In this document: piece after piece, positions 18,793 through 28,211 of the stretch
How positions within the stretch are numbered: the first letter of the stretch is position 1
Layout: every line of letters starts with the position of its first letter
Origin: Epithemia pelagica
Lineage: Eukaryota > Bacillariophyta > Bacillariophyceae > Surirellales > Surirellaceae
Assembly: GCA_946965045.2 (NCBI GenBank)
Contig: OX337235.1
Coordinates: forward strand, 3,748,028-3,812,027
Direction of reading: 5' to 3'
DNA length: 64,000 bases
Translations under genes and position numbers: made by a program
The notes under the pieces: model-generated
Databases searched by the model: none
Told to the model about the DNA's origin: nothing
What the model saw: the letters and a program-made list of their open reading frames with translations, nothing else

Positions 18793-20085
18793 TCATGGTC
18801 GTGCAACCTGTTGCACATTTCCAGTGTCATCCTCCCCTTGGTCACAATCAGGATAATCTAGGGTCCTCAATCGTTTAAGAGTCGACGACGAGATGGTCCA
18901 GGATGTTACATTGACATCTCCGTCGCCCGATCTTTCATCACAATGATACCATTCAATCCGAGGCTGCTCAAAGAGTTGACGAAAACACCATGTATTCTTG
19001 TCCATTAGTGGTAATGTCGCACAGGTAGGACTGTCCATTCCACTAATCACGGCAATTTGATTGCCAACAGTCACCATACTGCAGTCTTCACGATGATTTT
19101 CGAATTGTGGGAGATTCCACATGCGATTGCGGTGGGTATCCAAGACTTCCACGGCTTTAGTCCATCCTCCCGTGACAACAAGACAAGATCCCACAACAAC
19201 CACTGCAGAACTATTATGTGGGTCGGAAAGCGCCAAATCAGAATGAGTGGTCCAAGCCGACGAGAATGAAGTGACTGTAGCAGCCGTGTCTTCCTTTATC
19301 TCATCATTGTAACAAGGCCTTGGAAAGTCCCAGAATTCCACCGAGTGTATTCGTTCTCTGCAGCCGCCAACGACAAAGATGCGGTGACCAATGACCGCAC
19401 TGGCACACCTTTGTCGTGGAACGTTCATGGATGGTCCCGCAATGACAGTATGATTGCTGGTATCAACAATATCGACCGACGACAAATACGACTTCTGCCC
19501 CCTGTTGTATCCTCCCATTACCACAATGTATCGCTTGTGCACCGCAACAGCACAACATAAACCTCGTCCCGTTGATAAGCGACAATTCAATGTGGTCCAA
19601 CGGCTCTCATGTGTGTTGCTTGATGTAGAAAATGGTGGTATCAAGGTGTTGGCATGAATCCGTTCGATAGAATCCAAATGTGAAAGACTTTCATCGTTTC
19701 CTCCTCCAATCACGTAGATGCGTCTGTTGCACACAACAGCGGCGTGTCGTCGGCGTCTCTGGTTCATGGGTGGTCCTTCTTGCCACTGCTTGTCCGGTTT
19801 TGCTAAATTCAATACAAGAACGGAATTGGTAACATGCCAACCTTCGTCGACTCCTCCCATCACGACGATCGTTTGTCCGTTGTGGTTGTGATTGTTGTTC
19901 TTATCGGGATGATCCACTACGACTGACGAATGATCGTAACGCCGTCTGCCCTTCAGAGGAGGCCAATCGGTTTCATTCCATTCGGCTGTCTCGTCCAAAA
20001 GGACAAGGCCCGACTGCCATGCTTTTTTTTCAGTGTCGTGACCATGGTTCCAAACGGTGACTGGAGAATTTATGAGGATCGACAC
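18793..20085 (-). CDS. Kelch-repeat protein (K2), start codon out of frame
   Basis: A 430-codon open frame with six Kelch motifs, each ending in a GG or similar pair (IVVMGGV, IYVIGGG, IVVMGGY, IFVVGGC, LVVTGGW, IAVISGM). This predicts a six-bladed beta-propeller for protein binding. The paralogues start at an ATG inside GGAACCATG. Here the equivalent ATG (20045-20043) is one base out of frame because CTGAAAGAACAAGC has become CTG, eight As and GC. The open frame instead begins at a GTG, and no in-frame ATG precedes the first blade. Either this copy has lost its start or the A-run is a sequencing error. It would otherwise be full length. Confidence 0.72.
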   Translation of the reverse strand: MSILINSPVTVWNHGHDTEKKAWQSGLVLLDETAEWNETDWPPLKGRRRYDHSSVVVDHPDKNNNHNHNGQTIVVMGGVDEGWHVTNSVLVLNLAKPDKQWQEGPPMNQRRRRHAAVVCNRRIYVIGGGNDESLSHLDSIERIHANTLIPPFSTSSNTHESRWTTLNCRLSTGRGLCCAVAVHKRYIVVMGGYNRGQKSYLSSVDIVDTSNHTVIAGPSMNVPRQRCASAVIGHRIFVVGGCRERIHSVEFWDFPRPCYNDEIKEDTAATVTSFSSAWTTHSDLALSDPHNSSAVVVVGSCLVVTGGWTKAVEVLDTHRNRMWNLPQFENHREDCSMVTVGNQIAVISGMDSPTCATLPLMDKNTWCFRQLFEQPRIEWYHCDERSGDGDVNVTSWTISSSTLKRLRTLDYPDCDQGEDDTGNVQQVARP

Positions 20086-20667
20086 TGTATCACTTTATTG
20101 TGAGAGGTTCGTGGGTTTTCTGCCCTTGATGTGTGCGGATGGGTGTGGACTGGAAGCAGGACTAACTTGACGAAATAGATGGATCGAAACGAGATTGGTC
20201 GCTGTCGTCGCGAGACAAACTGTGACCGTTATAGTCCCACCAAACGAAGAAAGCCACACGCATCCTATGCATTCGAAATACCACCGTGGATAGTTTTGGA
20301 TACCGAAATACACCTCACGGCGAGACTGACAACCCCTGGGGTATCCTCAGACAAGACTCGCAGAAGCAGAATGGCAGGATTGGTGCGATTCGTTTCCGTC
20401 AGTTTGTGGTTGTTGCGGATGCCGCTTGCAATGGGCGGTAGAGTACTGCAGCAATGCAAAGGCTCCACAGTCTGTTTGGTTGTTGGTTCGCAACAAATAA
20501 GCAACACCGTGGATGGATCGTAATTCGAACTGTTGTTGTTCCATCCTGCTACTAGTACTGCTGGTCCTCGATGCAATGTCTCTGTGTTCTGAATGATTGT
20601 TCCTGTTTCTCATTGTCGTTGTACTACTGGTCGGGTCATTGTTGTCGTCCATTTCTTCCGATTCCTC
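20086..20667 (-). repeat. conserved Kelch 5' flank, copy at K2 (left of copia D)
   Basis: In reverse complement it matches the flanks upstream of the Kelch genes at 40346 and 54745. Shared stretches include TTCGGTATCCAAAA.CCTCCACGG, the GACAACCAACAACCAGACAGACTG region and GACGACAACAATGAC. It is interrupted at 20668 by copia D and resumes at 29879. Confidence 0.72.
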
Positions 20668-20672
20668 GTCAC
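20668..20672. repeat. target site duplication of copia D (left)
   Basis: GTCAC, repeated at 29879-29883 just after the 3' LTR. Confidence 0.9.
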
Positions 20673-20905
20673 TGTTGAGACAAGATAGCGCGCCCAAGGA
20701 AACACAGGACCAAACCGCGACTCCCAAGAGGGTGCAGTGGATGACGAACACAAAGGAAGCCGAATGGCAAGTGGTGCAACCACGTAAGAGGCACAGTCAT
20801 TCAAAACCTGAGGAGGCGCAACAAAACGTTCATTCTTTTTAAAATAGAAGTAAATTGGTTTCCTTTTGTTGCCTGTACAGCACGATCGGTTGACTGGTTT
20901 CAACA
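20673..20905 (+). repeat. 5' LTR of copia D (233 bp)
   Basis: Starts TGTTGAGACAAG and ends GGTTTCAACA. Compared with the two pieces of the 3' LTR it differs by a 2-base indel in the AAAATAGAAG region and about one substitution. It contains an open frame equivalent to the last residues of the polyprotein. Confidence 0.93.
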
Positions 20906-20954
20906 TATTTTAAAAAGAAAACTAACACTGTTGTTCACCTCAAAGCCTGAGTGC

Positions 20955-21539
20955 ATGTCGGATCGAAATCAAAACTCCCTACCTGCTGACGAAACGCCTG
21001 TATTCTTGTTAATCCGTGAGTTCGTGCGGTTGAACCTTCAACACGAAGGGCAAGCCAGCCGACTCAACGAAGATCACGAAACCAGACTCAGAGCTATTGA
21101 CCGGCAGTATTGGGCCGATACAGCAGAACTGGAGCAACGATATCGACGAGCACAAGGTGAAGAACACGAGCGACACCAACGGGCCCTCCAAGAACACCGT
21201 AACCAACGAGAAGCCGATCGCGGTAGGGTATATCGGATTGCACAAGAGGCAGAAGAGACACAAGCACAGGGCGAAGAGAACCCTCAAGTTGTGGAACTGG
21301 AAACGGTTGAAGAACCTCAAGTTGTGATCGAAGAACCACGAAATCTCGAGATAGTAAACAAACCAAGAGCCATACAAGTGCAAGCCCGAGCCGTTGAGAA
21401 TCAACAAGGCATTATCTTTCCACCTATTGGAGCACGAGTCCGAGTGGAAACCCCTGTTCGTCTCGCATTCCATCGACACCCTTTGCATAACGCAACAGGA
21501 ACAGTGCTTAGACACACCGATACCTACACGTGGATCTAA
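20955..21539 (+). CDS. copia D accessory ORF1 (194-aa predicted coiled coil)
   Basis: ATG at 20955, stop TAA at 21537-21539, between the 5' LTR and gag-pol and in a different frame from gag-pol. Residues ~25-100 are rich in E, R, Q and A with heptad-like spacing (EDHETRLRAIDRQY, EQRYRRAQGEEHER), so a long coiled coil is likely. The following segment is E/V-rich (VVELETVEEPQVV), and the C-terminus contains GARVRVETPVRLAFH. I recognise no family. An extra ORF before gag is unusual for copia elements. It may act in particle assembly or be captured host sequence. Confidence 0.6.
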   Translation: MSDRNQNSLPADETPVFLLIREFVRLNLQHEGQASRLNEDHETRLRAIDRQYWADTAELEQRYRRAQGEEHERHQRALQEHRNQREADRGRVYRIAQEAEETQAQGEENPQVVELETVEEPQVVIEEPRNLEIVNKPRAIQVQARAVENQQGIIFPPIGARVRVETPVRLAFHRHPLHNATGTVLRHTDTYTWI

Positions 21540-21610
21540 GTCTGGAACCCTATCACCAGACGCAACGAAGAATTTAAGCGAAAGCCCGTCAATCTCATCA
21601 TCTTACAAGA

Positions 21611-24600
21611 ATGAGTCAGTCACCAGACAATGTTGATTCCGGTGGTGGCAGAGGAGGACGAGGCAATAACCGTGGTCGAGGTCGTGGGGGACGTGGAGGT
21701 AGAAACAACAATGGCCAAAGCAAGTTTGAAGGTCAGGAACCCTTGTTAAAGGGATGTGTGTTTGATTATACACAAGACGCCCAAGCCAAAAAATACATTC
21801 GGAACGTGGAACTGCTGATTGGATATATTGGCATCAAGTTCCCGAAGTACAACATGGACTTTCAACGTGCCGTTGAAAATCTATCTTTGCCTACACCTCC
21901 TCGTCCAACACGTCCATCCGACACTGCTAGTCCTATTGAAATAAAAGAATGGGAGTTTCAGTATAAAGCAATTGACGAGAAGCGCGTGGCTACTGAGGGA
22001 TTCCGCTCATCACTCTATAGTGTTCTTCTTGGTCAGTCAACGGACCTAATGAAGGATAAGCTCAAGGCCCATAGTACCTTCCCTTCCATACAAGCTCATC
22101 GAGACGGCATCGAGTTGTTGAAGTTGATCAAGGCTACTACGTTTACTTTCGATAGCGACAGGGTCTACACTGGAATGGCCATGGACAAGATCCGTGCCGA
22201 CTTCTATGGGATGAAACGACACCCCGGACAGTCTGTCCATAGTTTCTATGAGGCATTTCGGGCGAAGGTCAAGGTAATCAACAAGATAGGAATTCTCCTC
22301 TTCGATCAGGCATATGTCCAAGAAATTGCCGCAAAGAATGGCCGACCAGGTGCACCGTCTATGGCTGATAACGAGGAAGCGCAGGATCGCATGATAGCGA
22401 ATCGATTTATACGTGCTTGCGGCCAAAAAGACTACGAAGTGCATCTACACAACAACTTTTTGGATGGGCACATCATCTACCCATCAAATCTCGCTGATGC
22501 CCGTGCTATTATCGATGCACGCATGGGGCGTCGTGAGCTCAACAGTAACAACAACAATAACCAGAATGGATCAAACGGTGGCTCTCAAGCGCAAGGCTCA
22601 GACAATACAGGTCTTGCTTATCCAACTGCGGGCGAAACAGCCAACGAGTCACAGAATAGTGATACCAACCGAGGTTCGAACTCCGCTGATTGTTGTGTAT
22701 CTGAAACTGCTTCAAACTCACTTTGTCTTTCTATTGCCACGCTTTCACAGACTAACATTCCACCAACATGGGTCCTCCTGGATAACCAGGCCACCATTCA
22801 CATCTTTTCCAACACATCATTACTCGTCAGTCCACCGAAGCTTAGCCACGAAACCATGCGAATCAAGGGGCACGGTGGAACAATTACCACATCACAAACA
22901 GCCCAAGTCCGAGATTATGGAGCCGTATGGTTCTATGAGAGCGGCTGGGTCAACATACTATCATTCCATCAAGTAAAGCAACAGTACAGCATCTCATACC
23001 AAGCCAACAACGATGAATTTCATGTTCGATCCCGCACAGGCGCAATCATTGACATATTCCGCGCAAGTCCCCAAGGTCTCTATTACTCTGATTGGTCCTC
23101 CCGATCTGCCGCGACTGAATTTGGACTGGTCACTACGGTAGCTACAAATAAAGCTAAGTACACAGCAAATGACGTCGCTAGAGCACAAGGAGTTAGATCA
23201 TTGCAGATTAAAATAGGTCGACCAAGTGACAGAGAATTCTGCTCGATCCTGGACAAGCGGTTGCTACCCAATTGTCCTTTCACTAGCAAGGATGTCAAAT
23301 TAGCCGCAAAGATGCTGGGACCCGACATAGGTACCTTGAAAGGCAAGACGGTTCGAAAGCGTCCCATGCAAGTTGACGCTTCTCTTATGATCGATGTCCC
23401 AATCCCAAGGAAATATCACGATGTTGTCCTTTGCATGGACGTACTTCATGTCAACGGGATTCCATTCCTGGCAACGATCTCTCGCTTCATCAAGTTCGGG
23501 ACTATTACCGCATTGAAGGCACTCAATGGACCAACACTTTTCACGGCAATCAAACAAGTAGCATCGATCTATCGTCGTGGCAACCTGCGCCCTCGAATCC
23601 TTCTCGCCGACGGGGCATTTGATAATGACCCCATGAATGAATTTCTCCTTGGGATTGGCATGAGCCTGAACCCGACATCCCGAGATGAACATGTCGGAGA
23701 CATCGAATGGTACATTCGCACCATAAAGGAAAGAATGAGGTGCATGTATAATACGCTCCCATTTAAACACATGCCAAAAGTGTTGGTGGTTGAAATGGCA
23801 AAAGCCGCCGTATACTGGCTGAATGCCTTCCCAGCTGTCAATGGAATATCGGACGAGCAGAGCCCAAAGACCCTCGTCACCGGCCAACAACTGAATTATA
23901 ACCGCCACTGCAAGTATGAGTTTGGACAATATGTCCAGACCCATGAGCCACACGACAATTCCATGGAGCCAAGAACCCAAGGAGCACTGGCCCTTCGCCC
24001 AACTGGCAACCAACAGGGTGGCCATTATTTCTTGAACTTGTTATCCGGTCGTGTCATCAATCGGAACCATGCCACGATTGTTCCTATGCCTGATATTGCC
24101 CTCCAGCGAGTGCACCAATTGGCTGTTGCCCAGGAGGCATATCCGAATCTTGCTTTTGGGGACAGGGATAACCGCATCTTGGCTTTGGAATACGATGATT
24201 TTGACGAAGGAAATGATGAAGATTATGAGTATGATGTGGACGACGAGGATGATGTATTGAGGTATGATGAAGATATCGTCGATAATGAGTTGGAGATGGT
24301 GAATGAGGACCCGGTGGAGGAGTTGGTCATGGAAGAAAAGGCAGCGATGGGAAATGAGAACGAATACGATCTTAATGATCAAGAGATAGGAGAGGAACAG
24401 GGGTGGGATGGTCCCGAGGATGGTCCCGAGGATGGAGAAAACGTGGGCCTTGGTTTGGATCTTGATGGTCCAGTGGATGGAGTCGCAGAAGGAGGTGGAA
24501 ATGATGATGGAGTACAAGAAGGAATCGACATTGATGCTCATGAGGAACAACTACATGCTGACTATGTGGAGCAAGCTGTTGCAGATCAAGAACTAATCGA

Positions 24601-26659
24601 GGAAAATCAAGGAGTGGAGGCAAATCAAGGAGTGGAACCCGTGCCAAATCAAGGAGTGGGCCCACAACCCGAGCAACCACCCATGCAACAACCCAACATC
24701 CATGGTGTTGGCGGTGGGATTGTTGGCGGTGGAGGTGATGCTGTGGCAGCACCCATTCATCCTAGATATAATCTACGGACGAATCGAGAACGGAACTATG
24801 CCCATCGATACAACAATGACATTTATGTTACTGCCGAAGTGGCACAAGACGTGTCAACGCCCCAAATGGAGATGAAACAAGGAGTGCGAATGTTTGGTGA
24901 TGCAGGCGTGGCCGCGGTGAAAAAGGAAGTCCTGCAGCTGCATGACCGAGAAGTAATGCGAGCCATCATGAAAAGCTCATTGACCAAACAACAAATCCGA
25001 CAAGCGCTTGGATACTTGATGTTCTTGAAGAGAAAAAGAACCGGCAAAATTAAGGGACGAGGCTGCGCCGATGGCCGTAAACAACGCGAATACATAAACA
25101 AAGAAGATGCTTCTTCCCCCACAGTCGCAACAGAGGCCGTCTTCCTAAGTGCAATCATTGATGCAATGGAACGAAGGGCAGTGGCAGTAGTGGATATTCC
25201 AGGGGCCTTTATGCAGGCCATGATGGACCCTGGGGTGCACATGAGGATCACCGGGCTAATGGTTGAGTTGTTGCTTGAAATTGATGAGAAAATGTACCGG
25301 CCATTCGTTGTGATCGAGAAAGGTGAACCCGTCATCTACATTGAATTGCTCCGTGCCCTGTATGGCACCCTGCGAGCGGCAAGACTGTTTTGGGAAAAGT
25401 TAACTGCCGTCATCAAGGAATGGGGTTTCATCGTGAACCCATATGACAGTTGTGTTGCTAACAAAACAATCAATGGGTCGCAATGCACCATCACATGGCA
25501 CATTGACGACCTCAAAATATCACACAAGGAAGAAAGCGTGGTCAGCGGCATCATAGAACAAATTCAAGCCACATTCGGTCAACAAGGGGAACTTTCGATC
25601 TCGAGAGGGAAACGCCATGACTATTTGGGCATGTACCTTGATTATAGTGAACCAGGACAGTTGATTGTTGACATGAGGACCGCCATTCAGAGTATCATCA
25701 ATGATGTACCAAAGGAGTTCAAAGGGGTGGCACAAATCCCAGCAGCTTCCCATCTTTTCCATCTACAAGATGGAGCCGAGCAGTTGGATAGCGACCAAGC
25801 AGACCAGTTTCACAGTTTCACCATGAGGCTGATGTATATTGCCCAACGTGGGCGACCTGACATCCGAGCGGCCGTGGCTTTCCTTAGTACACGAGTGAAA
25901 GACCCAACCAAGGATGATTGGCGTAAGTTGTCGCGTGTGATGAAATACCTCCAAACAACACCCGACTTGCTTCTTCGGTTAAATTGTGATGGGACCGGGA
26001 TTCTTCGATGGTGGGTGGATGCATCCTACGCCGTCCATCCTAACATGCGTGGGCATACCGGGGGCGTAATGATGATGGGAAAAGGAGCCGCTTTGAGCAT
26101 CTCATCGAAACAGAAGCTGGTAGCTCGTAGTTCCACTGAGAGCGAGCTCATCGGCGTCTATGATGCCATGCCGAATATGCTCTGGTGTCGGCAATTCCTG
26201 ATCGCACAAGGTTATCAAGTCAAGGAGATGAAATTATTCCAAGATAACATGAGTGCAATGCTGTTAGAGAAGAACGGACGAGCCTCCAGCAGCAAACGTA
26301 CCAAACATATCGACATCCGATATTTCTTCATTAAAGATCGAGTCGATAAAAAGGAAGTGACGATCGAACATTGTCCCACGGAAGAAATGATCGCCGATTT
26401 CCATACGAAACCGCTTCAAGGTAACTTGTTCTACAAGTTCCGTGATCTTATCATGAATATCCCGAGCACTGATATCTATCATTCCTCGCGAAGGAGTGTG
26501 TTGAGACAAGATAGCGCGCCCAAGGAAACACAGGACCAAACCGCGACTCCCAAGAGGGTGCAGTGGATGACGAACACAAAGGAAGCCGAATGGCAAGTGG
26601 TGCAACCACGTAAGAGGCACAGTCATTCAAAACCTGAGGGTCGGTCTTATCGAGCGTGA
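21611..26659 (+). CDS. gag-pol: copia D Gag-Pol polyprotein
   Basis: A 1682-codon frame with ATG at 21611. Residues ~10-35 are an RGG basic stretch. Gag spans ~40-320, with an N/S/Q-rich linker after it. Protease is at ~390 with the variant motif LDNQAT. Integrase shows D near 609 (CMDVLHV), D near 666 (LADGAFD) and E near 698 (DIEWYIRTIKER). An acidic linker spans ~860-1015. Reverse transcriptase carries WHIDDLKISH near 1297 and RNase H WVDASYAV near 1468. The frame runs past the 3' LTR start (26499) for 46 codons and then into the nested transposon. The last residues GRSYRA come from Harbinger DNA and replace the ancestral tail that the 5' LTR still spells. Confidence 0.9.
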   Translation: MSQSPDNVDSGGGRGGRGNNRGRGRGGRGGRNNNGQSKFEGQEPLLKGCVFDYTQDAQAKKYIRNVELLIGYIGIKFPKYNMDFQRAVENLSLPTPPRPTRPSDTASPIEIKEWEFQYKAIDEKRVATEGFRSSLYSVLLGQSTDLMKDKLKAHSTFPSIQAHRDGIELLKLIKATTFTFDSDRVYTGMAMDKIRADFYGMKRHPGQSVHSFYEAFRAKVKVINKIGILLFDQAYVQEIAAKNGRPGAPSMADNEEAQDRMIANRFIRACGQKDYEVHLHNNFLDGHIIYPSNLADARAIIDARMGRRELNSNNNNNQNGSNGGSQAQGSDNTGLAYPTAGETANESQNSDTNRGSNSADCCVSETASNSLCLSIATLSQTNIPPTWVLLDNQATIHIFSNTSLLVSPPKLSHETMRIKGHGGTITTSQTAQVRDYGAVWFYESGWVNILSFHQVKQQYSISYQANNDEFHVRSRTGAIIDIFRASPQGLYYSDWSSRSAATEFGLVTTVATNKAKYTANDVARAQGVRSLQIKIGRPSDREFCSILDKRLLPNCPFTSKDVKLAAKMLGPDIGTLKGKTVRKRPMQVDASLMIDVPIPRKYHDVVLCMDVLHVNGIPFLATISRFIKFGTITALKALNGPTLFTAIKQVASIYRRGNLRPRILLADGAFDNDPMNEFLLGIGMSLNPTSRDEHVGDIEWYIRTIKERMRCMYNTLPFKHMPKVLVVEMAKAAVYWLNAFPAVNGISDEQSPKTLVTGQQLNYNRHCKYEFGQYVQTHEPHDNSMEPRTQGALALRPTGNQQGGHYFLNLLSGRVINRNHATIVPMPDIALQRVHQLAVAQEAYPNLAFGDRDNRILALEYDDFDEGNDEDYEYDVDDEDDVLRYDEDIVDNELEMVNEDPVEELVMEEKAAMGNENEYDLNDQEIGEEQGWDGPEDGPEDGENVGLGLDLDGPVDGVAEGGGNDDGVQEGIDIDAHEEQLHADYVEQAVADQELIEENQGVEANQGVEPVPNQGVGPQPEQPPMQQPNIHGVGGGIVGGGGDAVAAPIHPRYNLRTNRERNYAHRYNNDIYVTAEVAQDVSTPQMEMKQGVRMFGDAGVAAVKKEVLQLHDREVMRAIMKSSLTKQQIRQALGYLMFLKRKRTGKIKGRGCADGRKQREYINKEDASSPTVATEAVFLSAIIDAMERRAVAVVDIPGAFMQAMMDPGVHMRITGLMVELLLEIDEKMYRPFVVIEKGEPVIYIELLRALYGTLRAARLFWEKLTAVIKEWGFIVNPYDSCVANKTINGSQCTITWHIDDLKISHKEESVVSGIIEQIQATFGQQGELSISRGKRHDYLGMYLDYSEPGQLIVDMRTAIQSIINDVPKEFKGVAQIPAASHLFHLQDGAEQLDSDQADQFHSFTMRLMYIAQRGRPDIRAAVAFLSTRVKDPTKDDWRKLSRVMKYLQTTPDLLLRLNCDGTGILRWWVDASYAVHPNMRGHTGGVMMMGKGAALSISSKQKLVARSSTESELIGVYDAMPNMLWCRQFLIAQGYQVKEMKLFQDNMSAMLLEKNGRASSSKRTKHIDIRYFFIKDRVDKKEVTIEHCPTEEMIADFHTKPLQGNLFYKFRDLIMNIPSTDIYHSSRRSVLRQDSAPKETQDQTATPKRVQWMTNTKEAEWQVVQPRKRHSHSKPEGRSYRA
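26499..26637 (+). repeat. 3' LTR of copia D, left part
   Basis: Matches 20673-20811. It is preceded by the purine tract GAAGGAG and ends with the TGA that was duplicated by Harbinger insertion (26635-26637). Confidence 0.93.
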
Positions 26660-26667
26660 AATTTCAC
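26638..26667 (+). repeat. left TIR of Harbinger element
   Basis: Thirty bases ending in GTGAAATTTCAC. It pairs with the right end except for one extra base. Further GTGTGAAAT/ATTTCACAC motifs follow at ~26671-26685, ~26712 and ~26745-26766. Confidence 0.92.
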
Positions 26668-26834
26668 TCATTTCACACAAATCCAGCTTCCAAATGTCAC
26701 AGTTTTTAGGGTGTGAAAAACAAGGGTCCGATCGATGGCAATAGGTGTGAAATCGATTTCACACAAAACCTCAGTCTTCCCCCAAGGCTCATCCATGTGC
26801 TTCCAACAGCTAAACAACAATCAAACGAAAAACC

Positions 26835-28175
26835 ATGATCTACTCGAAGCACTTAGAGGCAGAGGCGATGGAAGAGGAAGGTGACGAAGAAGACTTCCTC
26901 CACTTACTAAAGCTGATAGAGTTTTATTCACTTACCAAAAATCAACGCAAGAAGAGAAGCCCAATCCCTCGGAATCAAAGTCCTATACCGATTGAGCGAC
27001 TCAGATGGTCTACCTTCGCCCGAGCCCAAATGGCAAGGGACCCAAAAGACTTTGTGAAGAGCATCAGAATGCCCTTGGAGGCTTTTGAAGCTCTTCATGA
27101 AATCCTTGAAGAGTTTCTCAGCAAAAATGAAGAAATGGGGGCTCTACGTGGTGGTGTAATTGCTTCGGAATTACGACTATACGTGACAATTCGCTTCCTT
27201 GCTGGTGGCTCAATGCACGACATACGACGGCTGTTTGATATACCCAGATCCACATCCTACGACCTAGTTCGTGAAGTCTGCCAGGCAATAGTAGACTGTG
27301 ACAAGTTAAGGTTTTGCTTTCCAAGAACAGAGGAGGAATGCCAAAAAGCTGCCTTGGGTTTTCGAAGCATATCTTTTGACGAAGCCATAGTCAACTGCGT
27401 CGCTGCTGTAGACGGATATTTACTTCACATTGAACAACCTAGCAAGAAAATAGCAGGCAACCAACGGCAATACTACTCAGGTCATTACAAGAAATTTGGC
27501 ATAAATGTGCAAGCTGCGTGTGACCATAATTCAATGTTTGTATACTTTGCTCTCGCAGGACCTGGTAGTCAAAATGACAAGGTGGCCATTGACCAGTGCT
27601 CCTTGGGTCCAGCAATTGACAATTTACCCGACGGATATTGTGCCATTGGTGATGCCGCATACCATCCAACAGAACGGATGGTACCTATTTTCTACGGTGT
27701 TAACCGCGATGACCCGCTACATGATAATTTCAACTTTTTTGCCTCTCAGCTGCGAATTAGGATCGAGATGGCCTTTGGCCTAATGCAGATGAAATGGAGG
27801 TTCCTTCAACAGGCACGCCAACCAACAAAAAATCTTCGTACACGTGTAATGGCCATAGCCCGACTTCACAACTATGTTGTTAAGTACCGGTTGGAGCAAG
27901 GCGATGCACTTTCTCAAATGATGACTGAAGATCATGGACATCCAGATGGTGAGAGTGGCCAAACATCTGCACTACCATCACAACCGGTGGATGAAAATGG
28001 GAACCCGATGCTCTACGATGATAATGGCAATGTCGTACGAAGACCATTGCCTAAGGGGCATTCTATGACACGGCACTCTATGGCTGTCCGGATTCAGGAG
28101 AAAAAACTTGTTCGTCCTCTGCGCAATACCATACAACGCGATGACGAATCTGATGAAGTCGACGAAGATGAATAG
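26835..28175 (+). CDS. Harbinger-type DDE transposase
   Basis: 446 aa with ATG at 26835. The DDE_4 (nuclease) catalytic residues are visible: D near 191 (AAVDGYLLHIE), D near 272 (AIGDAAYHP) and E near 311 (RIRIEMAFGLMQMKWR). The N-terminal third has a helix-rich region with RFLAGGSMHDIRRLF.IPRSTSYD, matching the helix-turn-helix seen in this family. The C-terminus (FALLER-like tail from ~370) is charged and low in complexity. It catalyses excision and integration at the TIRs in the nucleus, normally together with the second element-encoded protein. The frame is intact. Confidence 0.93.
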   Translation: MIYSKHLEAEAMEEEGDEEDFLHLLKLIEFYSLTKNQRKKRSPIPRNQSPIPIERLRWSTFARAQMARDPKDFVKSIRMPLEAFEALHEILEEFLSKNEEMGALRGGVIASELRLYVTIRFLAGGSMHDIRRLFDIPRSTSYDLVREVCQAIVDCDKLRFCFPRTEEECQKAALGFRSISFDEAIVNCVAAVDGYLLHIEQPSKKIAGNQRQYYSGHYKKFGINVQAACDHNSMFVYFALAGPGSQNDKVAIDQCSLGPAIDNLPDGYCAIGDAAYHPTERMVPIFYGVNRDDPLHDNFNFFASQLRIRIEMAFGLMQMKWRFLQQARQPTKNLRTRVMAIARLHNYVVKYRLEQGDALSQMMTEDHGHPDGESGQTSALPSQPVDENGNPMLYDDNGNVVRRPLPKGHSMTRHSMAVRIQEKKLVRPLRNTIQRDDESDEVDEDE

Positions 28176-28211
28176 AAAATCATGGTTATTTAGTACTACT
28201 TGTTCTGTTAC

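Noticed and set aside
24041-24752. Long minus-strand frames rich in I/L/H
   Set aside because: Antisense shadow of the acidic linker of the copia D polyprotein.
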